Source: an uncultured Clostridia bacterium
GTDB lineage: Bacteria; Bacillota; Clostridia; Lachnospirales; Anaerotignaceae
DNA: 64,000 bases
Reading direction: 5' to 3'
Assembly (NCBI GenBank): GCA_944379995.1
Contig: CALWGF010000006.1
Coordinates: 84,760 to 148,759 of the forward strand
The first letter of the stretch is position 1. Each line of letters begins with the position of its first letter. Under the pieces are notes generated by a model, which saw nothing but the letters and a program-made list of their open reading frames with translations, had not been told where the DNA came from and made no database searches. The position numbers were made by a program, and so were the translations under genes. Positions 56,251 through 64,000 of the stretch are shown here, in pieces.

Positions 56251-57819
56251 TATATTTTTATTTTTTGAAGTTTTAAGTATTAAAAGTTTTTCGCCTACTA
56301 AAAGTTTTTCAGGATTTTCTATTGTATTTAAAGATAATATTTCTTCTGTTGTTGTATGGTATCTTTTTGCTATATTCCATAAACTATCATTTTTTTGAAC
56401 AATATATATTATTATACCTGCATTATTTTCAAAATCGCTTTCATCGTTTATTATGTCTGTTATAAAATCTGATTTACAATTTTCAAAAACTAAAACATCA
56501 AATACACAAGTTATTTTTAATTCTGTTTCATTTTCTGAAAGCATATCAAATGATATATTGTCAATATATCCATTTATAATATAAAATATATCTTCATTAT
56601 TGCATTTTGTTTCTATTTCTTGAGTAAAAGGAATATTATAAGGTATTACAGCAACAGGTTCTCTGTCATTTTGAGCTGTATAAAGTATATTACCACTTAT
56701 TACACCTTCAACAGTTACTTTGTTTTCTGAATAATTTTTATCTGTTATATCCATTTTACCATAAACATTTTCTATACGTAACATATCAGGATATTTTTTA
56801 TCTGCTGTTATAGTATCTCTAAATGAGGATTTTGTACTGTTTTTCATTAAAAAACAAGGATATTCTGCTGTTGTAAACTGTGGTTTTATATTTTCACTTA
56901 TACTATAAATATCTTCTGCAATGTCTTTTTCTTCATTTCCATATACACTTAAGAAAATATTTATTGATATATCAGCGTTTATTTTTCTTTCTTCACCATC
57001 TTCATCAAGTTCTGTTTTACAATTTATTTGATATATATCCATAATTGCATTAGCAATCATTTCTTCACTTGCTTCTCTGCAATCTTCCATAATATTAAAA
57101 GGAATATCAAAAAATACAGTTTCAATAGGAGAGTCTACTGTTTCAGAAGTATATATTACTGTAAGATATAATGTACCTTTTATATTTACTTTGCCATTAA
57201 ATACTTTTATATCTCTGTCACCTATGTATCCTGTACATTCTGTTATTATACCTATATTAGGCTTGCTTGAAGGTAAAGAAAGACTTTCGTTTAGATTTAT
57301 AATATCTTTTTTTCTTTCATAACAATTACAAATATTTATGTTTTTTTCTTTTATCATTATATCGTTTTTATTTTCTATATTTTTTAACACACTTATTTCT
57401 TCTGATAATACAGTTTCTGTTTTTACAGTTATTGTACAACGTATATTTATTTTTCTATCATTTATAATTTTATGATTTATACTTTCAATATTAAAAAATA
57501 TATTTGTTGTAGAATTTTTATCAGTTTCAGGAAGAGGTATAACATCATCAAAAGGTATTGTGGCTGTCATTCCATATATACCATTTTCACCTGTTTTTCC
57601 AATATACATTATTGAACATATAGCTTCACCACTAAAAAAAACTCTGTTATCAGATATTTTTTCTTCATTTTGATTTATTTTTCCACAAATAGTAAGTATT
57701 TTATCAATATCAGGTTTTATGTCTGGTACTATTGCATCTCCTTCGGCTATAACTTGTATTGTTCTTTCAAATATTTTTGATTGTGTTTTTAGATTTGTAT
57801 TTTGTGTTTCAATAGACAT
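56248..57819 (-). CDS. sipL: SipL-like spore coat/cortex morphogenesis protein (SPOCS domains plus LysM)
   Basis: 523 residues. Repeated SPOCS/DUF3794-type segments in the first 470, such as GTLYLTVIYTSE and GNILYTAQNDREPVAVIPY, then a C-terminal LysM domain (IVQKNDSLWNIAKRYHTTTE to LLVGEKLLIL). Size and domain order match SipL of Clostridioides difficile, which binds SpoIVA through its LysM domain and helps attach the coat. The frame is open upstream, but this ATG has AGGAGG eight bases before it. It is the clearest sign in the window that the organism forms spores. Confidence 0.82.
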   Translation of the reverse strand: MSIETQNTNLKTQSKIFERTIQVIAEGDAIVPDIKPDIDKILTICGKINQNEEKISDNRVFFSGEAICSIMYIGKTGENGIYGMTATIPFDDVIPLPETDKNSTTNIFFNIESINHKIINDRKINIRCTITVKTETVLSEEISVLKNIENKNDIMIKEKNINICNCYERKKDIINLNESLSLPSSKPNIGIITECTGYIGDRDIKVFNGKVNIKGTLYLTVIYTSETVDSPIETVFFDIPFNIMEDCREASEEMIANAIMDIYQINCKTELDEDGEERKINADISINIFLSVYGNEEKDIAEDIYSISENIKPQFTTAEYPCFLMKNSTKSSFRDTITADKKYPDMLRIENVYGKMDITDKNYSENKVTVEGVISGNILYTAQNDREPVAVIPYNIPFTQEIETKCNNEDIFYIINGYIDNISFDMLSENETELKITCVFDVLVFENCKSDFITDIINDESDFENNAGIIIYIVQKNDSLWNIAKRYHTTTEEILSLNTIENPEKLLVGEKLLILKTSKNKNI

Positions 57820-57913
57820 AAAAAAAACCTCCTTATTGTTATATATAAAAATATAGTTTGTAAGTAGGTATTTTATGAATGAAAAATACAATTTTTTTTA
57901 GAGTAATACAATT

Positions 57914-58408
57914 TTAATATAATTGAATTTCATCAAAAGGATATATTTTAAATATAACTTTACCTGTTATATCGTTTTTTGATATTGTACCTAAATGTCT
58001 ACTATCTATACTATCTTCTCTATTATCTCCTAAAACAAAAAAACTATTTTCAGGAACAGTAATTTCTATATGTCCCATTGTCATACCTGTTGTATAATCC
58101 TCTATAATTTCTTCAGAGTTTACATATACTTTACCTCTATCTATTTTTACTGTATCACCTTCTTTAGCGATAACTCTTTTAATAAGTTCTTTTTTTTCAC
58201 CATTAAGTGTTTCTGAAAATACTATTATATCTCCTGTTTCTATATCATTTATATATTTACTTATTCTTGATATACATACACGATTTTTATCATAAAATGT
58301 ATGCTCCATAGAAATACCATTTATTTTTACTGGCCAACAAAATAAAAAAAGCAATATAATTATTATTGCTGCTTCTATAATTGCGTCACGCCATTCTTTT
58401 ATTCTCAT
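57914..58408 (-). CDS. lepB: Signal peptidase I
   Basis: 164 residues. One N-terminal membrane helix, catalytic Ser33 in ISMEHTF and Lys77 in LIKRVIAKEGDTV, and the C-terminal GDNREDSIDSRHLG. Cleaves signal peptides of exported proteins. The usual SMxPT near the Ser reads SMEHT here. Upstream of sipL in the same direction with 94 bases between. Confidence 0.94.
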   Translation of the reverse strand: MRIKEWRDAIIEAAIIIILLFLFCWPVKINGISMEHTFYDKNRVCISRISKYINDIETGDIIVFSETLNGEKKELIKRVIAKEGDTVKIDRGKVYVNSEEIIEDYTTGMTMGHIEITVPENSFFVLGDNREDSIDSRHLGTISKNDITGKVIFKIYPFDEIQLY

Positions 58409-58541
58409 TATATTAAATCACCTACCAAATACATATATATATTAAAGTATAGATGTTTTTGTGGAAAAAACAAGGCTGTATGGTAAAAAACATTATATTT
58501 TATAAATGTAAATTTTACCTTTACAAAAAAAAGTGTATTAT

Positions 58542-58570
58542 TTGACAAAGATATGTAATTTTATTAATAT
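58542..58570 (+). promoter_or_regulatory. Promoter of the LacI-family gene
   Basis: TTGACA, 17 bases, TAATAT; the ribosome binding site follows within 20 bases, so the leader is very short. Confidence 0.65.
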
Positions 58571-58590
58571 AAATATAAGGGGTGAGGTTA

Positions 58591-59604
58591 ATGGCTACAA
58601 TAAAAGATGTGGCAAAACTTTCGGGAGTTTCTGTGTCCACAGTTTCTATAATTCTTAATGGTCAAGCAAAAGCTAGAAAAATTTCCGAAAAAACACAAAA
58701 AAATGTTCTTGAAGCAATAAAGGAACTTAATTATAATCCTAGTGTTTCTGCAAGAAGATTAAGAAGTAGTGACAAAGAAAAATATACAGTTGGGGTATAT
58801 TGGGCAATAGATTTTACAACAGGATTTCTTGCAAGATTTATAGAAGGTTTACAAATGGAACTTTTAAAATCAAAACTTCCTGTTTCGACAGTTATATGTC
58901 CTTTTGAAAATAATAAACTTGAAAATGAAAGTGGTCTTAAAAATATGAGTACATATAATGCTGTAATTATAGCTAATACAAATACTAAAGACCAAGAATT
59001 TTTAAATGATAATCCTTTACCTATACCTGCTGTTTTAATAAACAGACATTCAGATAAATATCATACAGTAAGAATTGATAATGTTAAAGCAGGAGAGATA
59101 GCAGCAGAACATATATATAATAAAGGTATAACAGATATAGGTATGGTTATACAGCAAAACTCTTTTTATGGTATGCAAGAAAGAGGACAAAGTTTTCTTA
59201 ATTTCTTTAAAAGAAAAGGTATTGAGATTACAAAAGAGCGTATTATATCAAGTAAAAATTCTGTACTAGGTGGAACAGAGGCAGGAGAAATTTTATTAAA
59301 AAGTGGTAAAATACCACGTGCTGTATTTGTGGACTCTGATGTAATGGCACAGGGACTTATTCATTTCTTTAATAAAAATGGAATAAAAGTACCTGAGGAA
59401 TGTGAAGTTATATCTGTTGGTATTGGTCCTACTGAAATTTCAAAATATTTTATGCCTTCAATAACAGTTGTTGATATGCCTCTTGAAGAAATGGCAGCAG
59501 AATGTATTAAACTTATATCTGAAATACTTGAACATAATATTGATAGCAAAAAAGATATTCTTCTTGAAACAAAACTTATGCCAAGAGAGTCATCGCCGCT
59601 TTAA
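58591..59604 (+). CDS. LacI-family transcriptional regulator
   Basis: 337 residues. N-terminal helix-turn-helix TIKDVAKLSGVSVSTVSIIL with hinge helix SVSARRLRS, then a periplasmic-binding-protein-like sensor domain. The ligand is probably a sugar, but no transport or catabolic genes are adjacent, so targets are unknown. The ATG at 58,591 gives the family start; the frame opens three codons earlier. Confidence 0.93.
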   Translation: MATIKDVAKLSGVSVSTVSIILNGQAKARKISEKTQKNVLEAIKELNYNPSVSARRLRSSDKEKYTVGVYWAIDFTTGFLARFIEGLQMELLKSKLPVSTVICPFENNKLENESGLKNMSTYNAVIIANTNTKDQEFLNDNPLPIPAVLINRHSDKYHTVRIDNVKAGEIAAEHIYNKGITDIGMVIQQNSFYGMQERGQSFLNFFKRKGIEITKERIISSKNSVLGGTEAGEILLKSGKIPRAVFVDSDVMAQGLIHFFNKNGIKVPEECEVISVGIGPTEISKYFMPSITVVDMPLEEMAAECIKLISEILEHNIDSKKDILLETKLMPRESSPL

Positions 59605-59610
59605 TAAAAT

Positions 59611-59645
59611 ATAAAAGCACAGTATGTTAATACTGTGCTTTTATA
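59611..59645. terminator. Bidirectional intrinsic terminator
   Basis: AAAAGCACAGTA-TGTTAA-TACTGTGCTTTT between the convergent LacI-family and ychF genes. Confidence 0.94.
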
Positions 59646-59654
59646 TTTTATTTA

Positions 59655-60752
59655 TTAAACATTAAATCTGAAAAGTATAACATCTCCGTCTTTAACAACA
59701 TATTCTTTACCTTCAGAACGAACAAGACCTTGTTCTCTTGCAAGGTTGTATGAACCTAAACGAATAAGGTCGTCATATGCAACAACTTCTGCACGAATAA
59801 ATCCTCTTTCAAAGTCTGAATGGATTTTTCCGGCTGCCTGTGGTGCTTTTGTACCTAATGTTATTGTCCAAGCTCTTGTTTCTTGTTCTCCACTTGTAAT
59901 ATAACTTATAAGTCCAAGAAGTTTGTAGCTTGCTGCAATAAGTCTATCAAGTCCGCTTCCTTCAACACCAAGGTCTGCAAGAAATTCTTTTTTATCTTCT
60001 TCATCAAGGTCAGATATTTCTTCTTCTATTTTTGCACAGAGAACAAATACTTCTGAACCTTCTTCTTTAGCAAATTCACGAACTTTTGATACAAATTCAT
60101 TTGATGCACCATCATCTGCAAGGTCATCTTCTGTTACATTGGCAGCATAGAGTACAGGTTTTCTTGTAAGAAGTGTAAGACTATCAACAAATGCTCTATC
60201 ATCAGCATCATCAAATTCTACTGCTCTTGCACATTTTCCGCCCTCAAGAGCTGTTTTTAATGTTTCAAGTATATCAAGTTCTTTTTGGAGAGATTTGTCT
60301 GCTTTTGCCATTTTTGTTGTTTTTGCTATTCTTCTTTCAATAATTTCTATATCAGAGAATATAAGCTCAAGATTTATTGTTTCAATATCTCTTATTGGGT
60401 CAACACTTCCGTCTACATGAACAACATTTGAGTCTTCAAAACAACGTACAACATGAACAATAGCATCTACTTCACGTATATGTGATAAGAATTTATTTCC
60501 AAGTCCTTCACCTTTGCTTGCACCTCTAACAAGTCCAGCAATATCAACAAATTCTATTACAGCAGGTACAACTTTTTTTGAATTATACATTTCCTGAAGT
60601 TTTGTAAGTCTTTCGTCAGGTACAGTAACAATACCTACATTAGGGTCTATTGTACAGAAAGGGTAGTTTGCTGCTTCTGCTTTTCCTAAAGTCATAGAGT
60701 TAAATAATGTACTTTTTCCCACATTGGGAAGTCCTACAATACCAAGTTTCAT
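59655..60752 (-). CDS. ychF: Redox-regulated ATPase YchF/OLA1
   Basis: 365 residues. P-loop [13 protein letters not shown]; the base-specificity motif reads NVTE rather than NKxD, as in YchF proteins that prefer [23 protein letters not shown] is the Walker B and switch region. The C-terminal TGS domain ends [12 protein letters not shown]. It binds ribosomes and has roles in stress responses. Confidence 0.97.
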   Translation of the reverse strand: MKLGIVGLPNVGKSTLFNSMTLGKAEAANYPFCTIDPNVGIVTVPDERLTKLQEMYNSKKVVPAVIEFVDIAGLVRGASKGEGLGNKFLSHIREVDAIVHVVRCFEDSNVVHVDGSVDPIRDIETINLELIFSDIEIIERRIAKTTKMAKADKSLQKELDILETLKTALEGGKCARAVEFDDADDRAFVDSLTLLTRKPVLYAANVTEDDLADDGASNEFVSKVREFAKEEGSEVFVLCAKIEEEISDLDEEDKKEFLADLGVEGSGLDRLIAASYKLLGLISYITSGEQETRAWTITLGTKAPQAAGKIHSDFERGFIRAEVVAYDDLIRLGSYNLAREQGLVRSEGKEYVVKDGDVILFRFNV

Positions 60753-60890
60753 ATATATATTTCTTCCTTTCGAGTATAATATAATTATCTTTTGATATTA
60801 TACTTTATAGATGTTTATTTATCAATAATATAAAATTTTATATACTAAAAAATATATAAATAATTTATAATAATATTGGGTAAAAATAGA

Positions 60891-60919
60891 TTGTTTTTTT
60901 TTAGACAATATGGTATAAT
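60891..60919 (+). promoter_or_regulatory. Promoter of the flavodiiron gene
   Basis: TTGTTT, 17 bases, TATAAT (60,914-60,919). The leader is about 65 bases. Confidence 0.65.
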
Positions 60920-60990
60920 CAAGACAAATTTAGTCGAGTATGTTAAGTGTGTTAATTTAATGTATATTTTATATAAAGGAGATGTTATAA

Positions 60991-63519
60991 ATGCAAACAC
61001 TTGAACTTAAAAATGGTCTTTATTGGACAGGAGTTCTTGACCCTAATCTTAGAGTATTTGACATTGTAATGGAAACAGAGTTTGGTACAACATATAATTC
61101 ATATATACTTAAAGGAAGCGAAAAAACAGCCCTTTTTGAAACAGCAAAACTTAAATTTTTTGATGAATATTTAGAAGCTTTAAAATCAATAGTAGATATA
61201 AATAATATTGACTATATTGTGATGAACCATACAGAGCCAGACCATGCAGGAAGTATTGAAAAACTTATTGAATTAAACCCTAATATTAAAGTTGTAGGAA
61301 CAGCTTGTGCAATAAGTTTTCTTAAAAATATTGTAAATAGAGATTTTTATAGTATTACAGTAAAAGAAAATGATACACTTTCTCTTGGAAATAAAACTCT
61401 TAACTTTATGATGCTTCCAAACCTTCATTGGCCAGATTCAATGTACACATATGTAGAAGAAGATAAAACACTTTTTACATGTGACTCTTTTGGTGCACAT
61501 TATAGCTTTGACGGAATTGTTTTAAGTAAAGTTACAGATAATGATGGATATATGAAGGCTGCAAAATATTATTTTGATAATATTATAGGACCTTTTAAAC
61601 CATTTATGTTAAAAGCACTTGACAGAATAAATGAACTTGATATTGAAATGATTTGTGTTGGACATGGTCCTGTTGTTGATTGTCGTATAGATGAAATAAA
61701 AGAAACATATAAAAATTGGTGTACAGTTGTAAATCCTAATAAGAAAAAAACTATTGTAATGCCTTATGTAAGTGCTTATGGTTATACAAAAGAACTTGGA
61801 GAAGAAATAGCAAGAGGTATTAAAGATAGTGGAGATATAGATGTAAAAGCATATGATATGGTTACTGCTGATGTATCAGAAGTTTTAACAGAAATTGGAT
61901 ATGCTGATGGTATACTTCTTGGTTCACCAACAATTCTTGGTGCTGCATTAAAACCTATATGGGACCTTACAACATCAATGTTTGCTGCTATACATGGTGG
62001 AAAGCTTGCTTCTGCTTTCGGAAGTTATGGTTGGAGTGGAGAGGCTGTTCCTCATCTTGTAGAAAGACTTAAACAGCTTAAAATGAAAGTTGTTGATAAT
62101 GGTCTTAGAATAAAATTTAAACCGGGTGAAAATGACCTTCAAGAAGCATATGAATATGGTTATGATTTTGGTTGTACTCTTTTAAAGAAAGAAAACCCAA
62201 GAAAATCAGGAAGACGTCAACTTGTTAAATGTGTTGTATGTGGTGCAATATTTGATGCTTCAAAAGAAGTTTGTCCAGTATGTGGTGTTGGTGCTAGTAA
62301 CTTTATTGAGGTTGATGAAGATGAAGTTACATTTGTAAATAATACAGAAGAAAAATTCCTTATACTTGGAAATGGTATAGCAGGACTTTCAGCAGCAGAA
62401 GCTATAAGAGCAAGAAATAAAACATGTTCAATAGTTATGGTTACAAATGAAGACTATTTAACATATAACAGACCAATGCTTACAAAATCACTTCTTGCAG
62501 GATTTACATCAGAACAGATTGCTGTATATGATAAAAAATGGTACGAAGAAAATAATATTTATGTTGTTACAGGAAAAACTGTTGAAAAAATAGATACAGC
62601 AAATAAAGAAGTGTTTGCAAATGATGGATTTACTCTTAAATATGACAAGCTTATATATGCAATGGGTTCTGAATGTTTTATACCACCTATAAAAGGTGTG
62701 GATAAAGAAAATGTTGTATCTATAAGAAGACTTAGTGATACAGATAATATTAAAGAGAAAATAAAATCAGTTAAAAATATTGCTGTTATAGGTGGTGGAG
62801 TGCTTGGTCTTGAGGCAGCTTGGGAATTAAGTAAATCAAAAGCTAATGTAACAGTTATAGAAATAGCAGACAGAATTATGCCAAGACAACTTGATGAAAA
62901 AGCATCTGAAATACTTCTTGAAAAAATAAATAAAGTTGGAATTGATGTTAAACTTGGAGCTTCTATTGAATGTATAGAAGGAAATGAAAAAGTAACAGGT
63001 GTTAAACTTGCAACAGGAGAAGTTATTTTGGCAGAACTTGTTATTGTATCAAGTGGTGTAAGAGCAAATATTGCTGTTGCAAAAGATGCAGGTATAGAAA
63101 CAGACAGAGCAATTATAGTTGATAGTTCAATGAGAACAAATGTTGAAGATGTATTTGCTTGTGGTGACTGTGCACAATATGAAGGTATAAACTATGCAGT
63201 ATGGGCAGAAGCTCTTGAAATGGGTAAAGTTGCAGGTACTGTTGCTTGTGGAGATACTGCAAGTTATGAAAATATTATTCCTTCACTTGCATTTAATGGT
63301 ATGGCAACATCTGTATTCTCAATAGGAGATAATGGAACAAATAATAATCTTAAATATAAAACAGCTGAATTCCATGATAAAGCTAAAGGAACATATGAAA
63401 AATATTACTTTGTAAATAACCTCTTACGTGGTGGAATATTAATTGGAGATGTTAGAGGAATTGTTAAACTTACTGAAGCAGTTTCAAAGAATATGAAATT
63501 TTCTGAATTTTTTGAATAA
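60991..63519 (+). CDS. fdpF: Flavodiiron protein fused to short rubredoxin and NAD(P)H:rubredoxin reductase (class F)
   Basis: 842 residues, three units in one chain. Residues about 1-250: metallo-beta-lactamase-like diiron domain with His80-x-Glu82-x-Asp84-His85 (NHTEPDHAGS), then CDSFGAHY and CVGHGPVVD ligands. About 255-400: flavodoxin-like FMN domain. About 410-445: rubredoxin-like iron site with Cys414, Cys417, Cys428 and Cys431; only ten residues separate the two pairs, the short-spaced form. About 450-842: FAD/NAD-dependent reductase with GNGIAGLSAAEAIRA and GGGVLGLEAAWELS. It should pass electrons from NAD(P)H to O2 (or NO) without partners, protecting an anaerobe. Class F proteins of this layout are known from Clostridioides. 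Confidence 0.93.
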   Translation: MQTLELKNGLYWTGVLDPNLRVFDIVMETEFGTTYNSYILKGSEKTALFETAKLKFFDEYLEALKSIVDINNIDYIVMNHTEPDHAGSIEKLIELNPNIKVVGTACAISFLKNIVNRDFYSITVKENDTLSLGNKTLNFMMLPNLHWPDSMYTYVEEDKTLFTCDSFGAHYSFDGIVLSKVTDNDGYMKAAKYYFDNIIGPFKPFMLKALDRINELDIEMICVGHGPVVDCRIDEIKETYKNWCTVVNPNKKKTIVMPYVSAYGYTKELGEEIARGIKDSGDIDVKAYDMVTADVSEVLTEIGYADGILLGSPTILGAALKPIWDLTTSMFAAIHGGKLASAFGSYGWSGEAVPHLVERLKQLKMKVVDNGLRIKFKPGENDLQEAYEYGYDFGCTLLKKENPRKSGRRQLVKCVVCGAIFDASKEVCPVCGVGASNFIEVDEDEVTFVNNTEEKFLILGNGIAGLSAAEAIRARNKTCSIVMVTNEDYLTYNRPMLTKSLLAGFTSEQIAVYDKKWYEENNIYVVTGKTVEKIDTANKEVFANDGFTLKYDKLIYAMGSECFIPPIKGVDKENVVSIRRLSDTDNIKEKIKSVKNIAVIGGGVLGLEAAWELSKSKANVTVIEIADRIMPRQLDEKASEILLEKINKVGIDVKLGASIECIEGNEKVTGVKLATGEVILAELVIVSSGVRANIAVAKDAGIETDRAIIVDSSMRTNVEDVFACGDCAQYEGINYAVWAEALEMGKVAGTVACGDTASYENIIPSLAFNGMATSVFSIGDNGTNNNLKYKTAEFHDKAKGTYEKYYFVNNLLRGGILIGDVRGIVKLTEAVSKNMKFSEFFE

Positions 63520-63630
63520 TTAACACATAATTAGACAATAATATTATTGATTTTTTTGCTCAAAGGTTGTAAAATTGTATTGCAAATATCTTGCTTAAGT
63601 AAGTAAACATTATAAAGGAGAGGGTAAAAA

Positions 63631-63891
63631 ATGGTATCATCAAAAGTAACAATAACAAATCCTACTGGAATTCATGCACGTCCAGCATCAAATCTTTTAA
63701 ACTTTACAAAAAAATTCAAATGTACAGTAACACTTAAGACAGAAAACAAAACAGCTAACTGTGCTAGTATAATAAGTCTTCTTGCTCTTGGTGCAAAAAG
63801 CGGTACAGAAATAGAAGTAGTATGCGATGGCGAAGATGAAGCAACAGCATTACCAGAAATCGTTAAATTCATTAAAGAACTTAAAGACTGA
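63631..63891 (+). CDS. ptsH: HPr-family phosphocarrier protein
   Basis: 86 residues. Active-site His15 in TGIHARPAS and the regulatory Ser46 in CASIISLLALGAKSG are both present, so it could act in sugar phosphotransferase transport and be phosphorylated by HPr kinase. AAGGAGAGGG ribosome binding site. No other phosphotransferase genes are in view. Confidence 0.93.
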   Translation: MVSSKVTITNPTGIHARPASNLLNFTKKFKCTVTLKTENKTANCASIISLLALGAKSGTEIEVVCDGEDEATALPEIVKFIKELKD

Positions 63892-63902
63892 TTTCAAAAC
63901 AC

Positions 63903-63931
63903 AAAAGAGTGCTTAAAAGCACTCTTTTTTA
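63903..63931 (+). terminator. Intrinsic terminator of the HPr gene
   Basis: AAAAGAGTGCTT-AA-AAGCACTCTTTT followed by a T run. Confidence 0.94.
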
Positions 63932-63946
63932 TTGTTTATCAATAAA

Positions 63947-64000
63947 ACCTCCGGCTAGGCCGGTGGTCAGTACAAGCTTTAGCGGAGTGATAATGCAAAA
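63947..64000. repeat. GC-rich hairpin at the window edge
   Basis: ACC-T-CCGGC-TAG-GCCGG-T-GGT (63,947-63,967), then GTACAAGCTTTAGCGGAGTG. Markedly richer in GC than its surroundings and cut by the window end. Possibly the start of an interspersed element. Confidence 0.4.

Overview
The window is a 64 kb stretch of a low-GC (roughly 30% by eye), Gram-positive, flagellated and probably spore-forming bacterium of the class Clostridia. The signs are: Firmicutes-type heat-shock control (HrcA with a perfect CIRCE operator), an L10 leader upstream of rplJ, L33 and L31 proteins of Firmicutes type, a FliW/CsrA pair, CheC/CheD/CheV chemotaxis proteins, a SipL-like spore coat protein (SPOCS plus LysM), an SLH-domain surface protein, and a flavodiiron-rubredoxin-reductase fusion typical of anaerobes. 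The flagellin and overall gene order look like the Lachnospirales, but I do not assign a genus.

Bases 1-33,000 are a motility and chemotaxis island. It opens with the 3' end of flhA, then fliA (sigma-28), two rod proteins, cheC, cheD, cheV and an EAL-like/HDOD protein. A ParA ATPase and a ComFB-domain protein run in the opposite direction. Next come fliD, fliS and a FliT-like chaperone, a C39-type peptidase gene broken by one in-frame TGA, an FtsE-like ATPase without FtsX, and the late operon flgM-flgN-flgK-flgL-yviE-fliW-csrA. cheA-cheW-cheR-cheB lie on the minus strand. A FliK-like/FlhB-like pair, a 1497-residue SLH protein, two unknown membrane proteins and an 839-residue flagellin with four tandem internal modules complete the island. 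Four flagellar or chemotaxis transcription units share a sigma-28-like promoter of the form TTA(T/C)-N15-(G/A)(A/C)CGAT(A/T)(T/A). The flagellin leader has a hairpin with AGGA in its loop, upstream of a GGA-containing Shine-Dalgarno, which fits CsrA control.

Bases 33,000-40,700 hold hemW and the heat-shock genes hrcA-grpE-dnaK-dnaJ, a TSCPD protein and a DUF975 membrane protein. A cluster of seven hairpins, richer in GC than its surroundings, lies between hemW and hrcA. Bases 40,800-51,300 hold translation and transcription genes: rpmG-secE-nusG-rplK-rplA with two L1-type regulatory sites, rplJ-rplL behind an L10 leader, a LysM membrane protein, and rho, rpmE, a DUF1385 protein, prmC and prfA. 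The usual rplKA-rplJL-rpoBC run is interrupted twice.

Bases 51,300-64,000 are mixed housekeeping: a small ZIP-like membrane protein, glgP, tRNA-Arg(CCG), murA, sipL, lepB, a LacI-family regulator, ychF, the flavodiiron fusion and an HPr gene. The best candidate for an undescribed system is the parA-comFB operon: a ParA-type positioning ATPase with a partner that has a basic N-terminal peptide, a long disordered linker and a ComFB sensor domain, next to chemotaxis and degenerate EAL genes.
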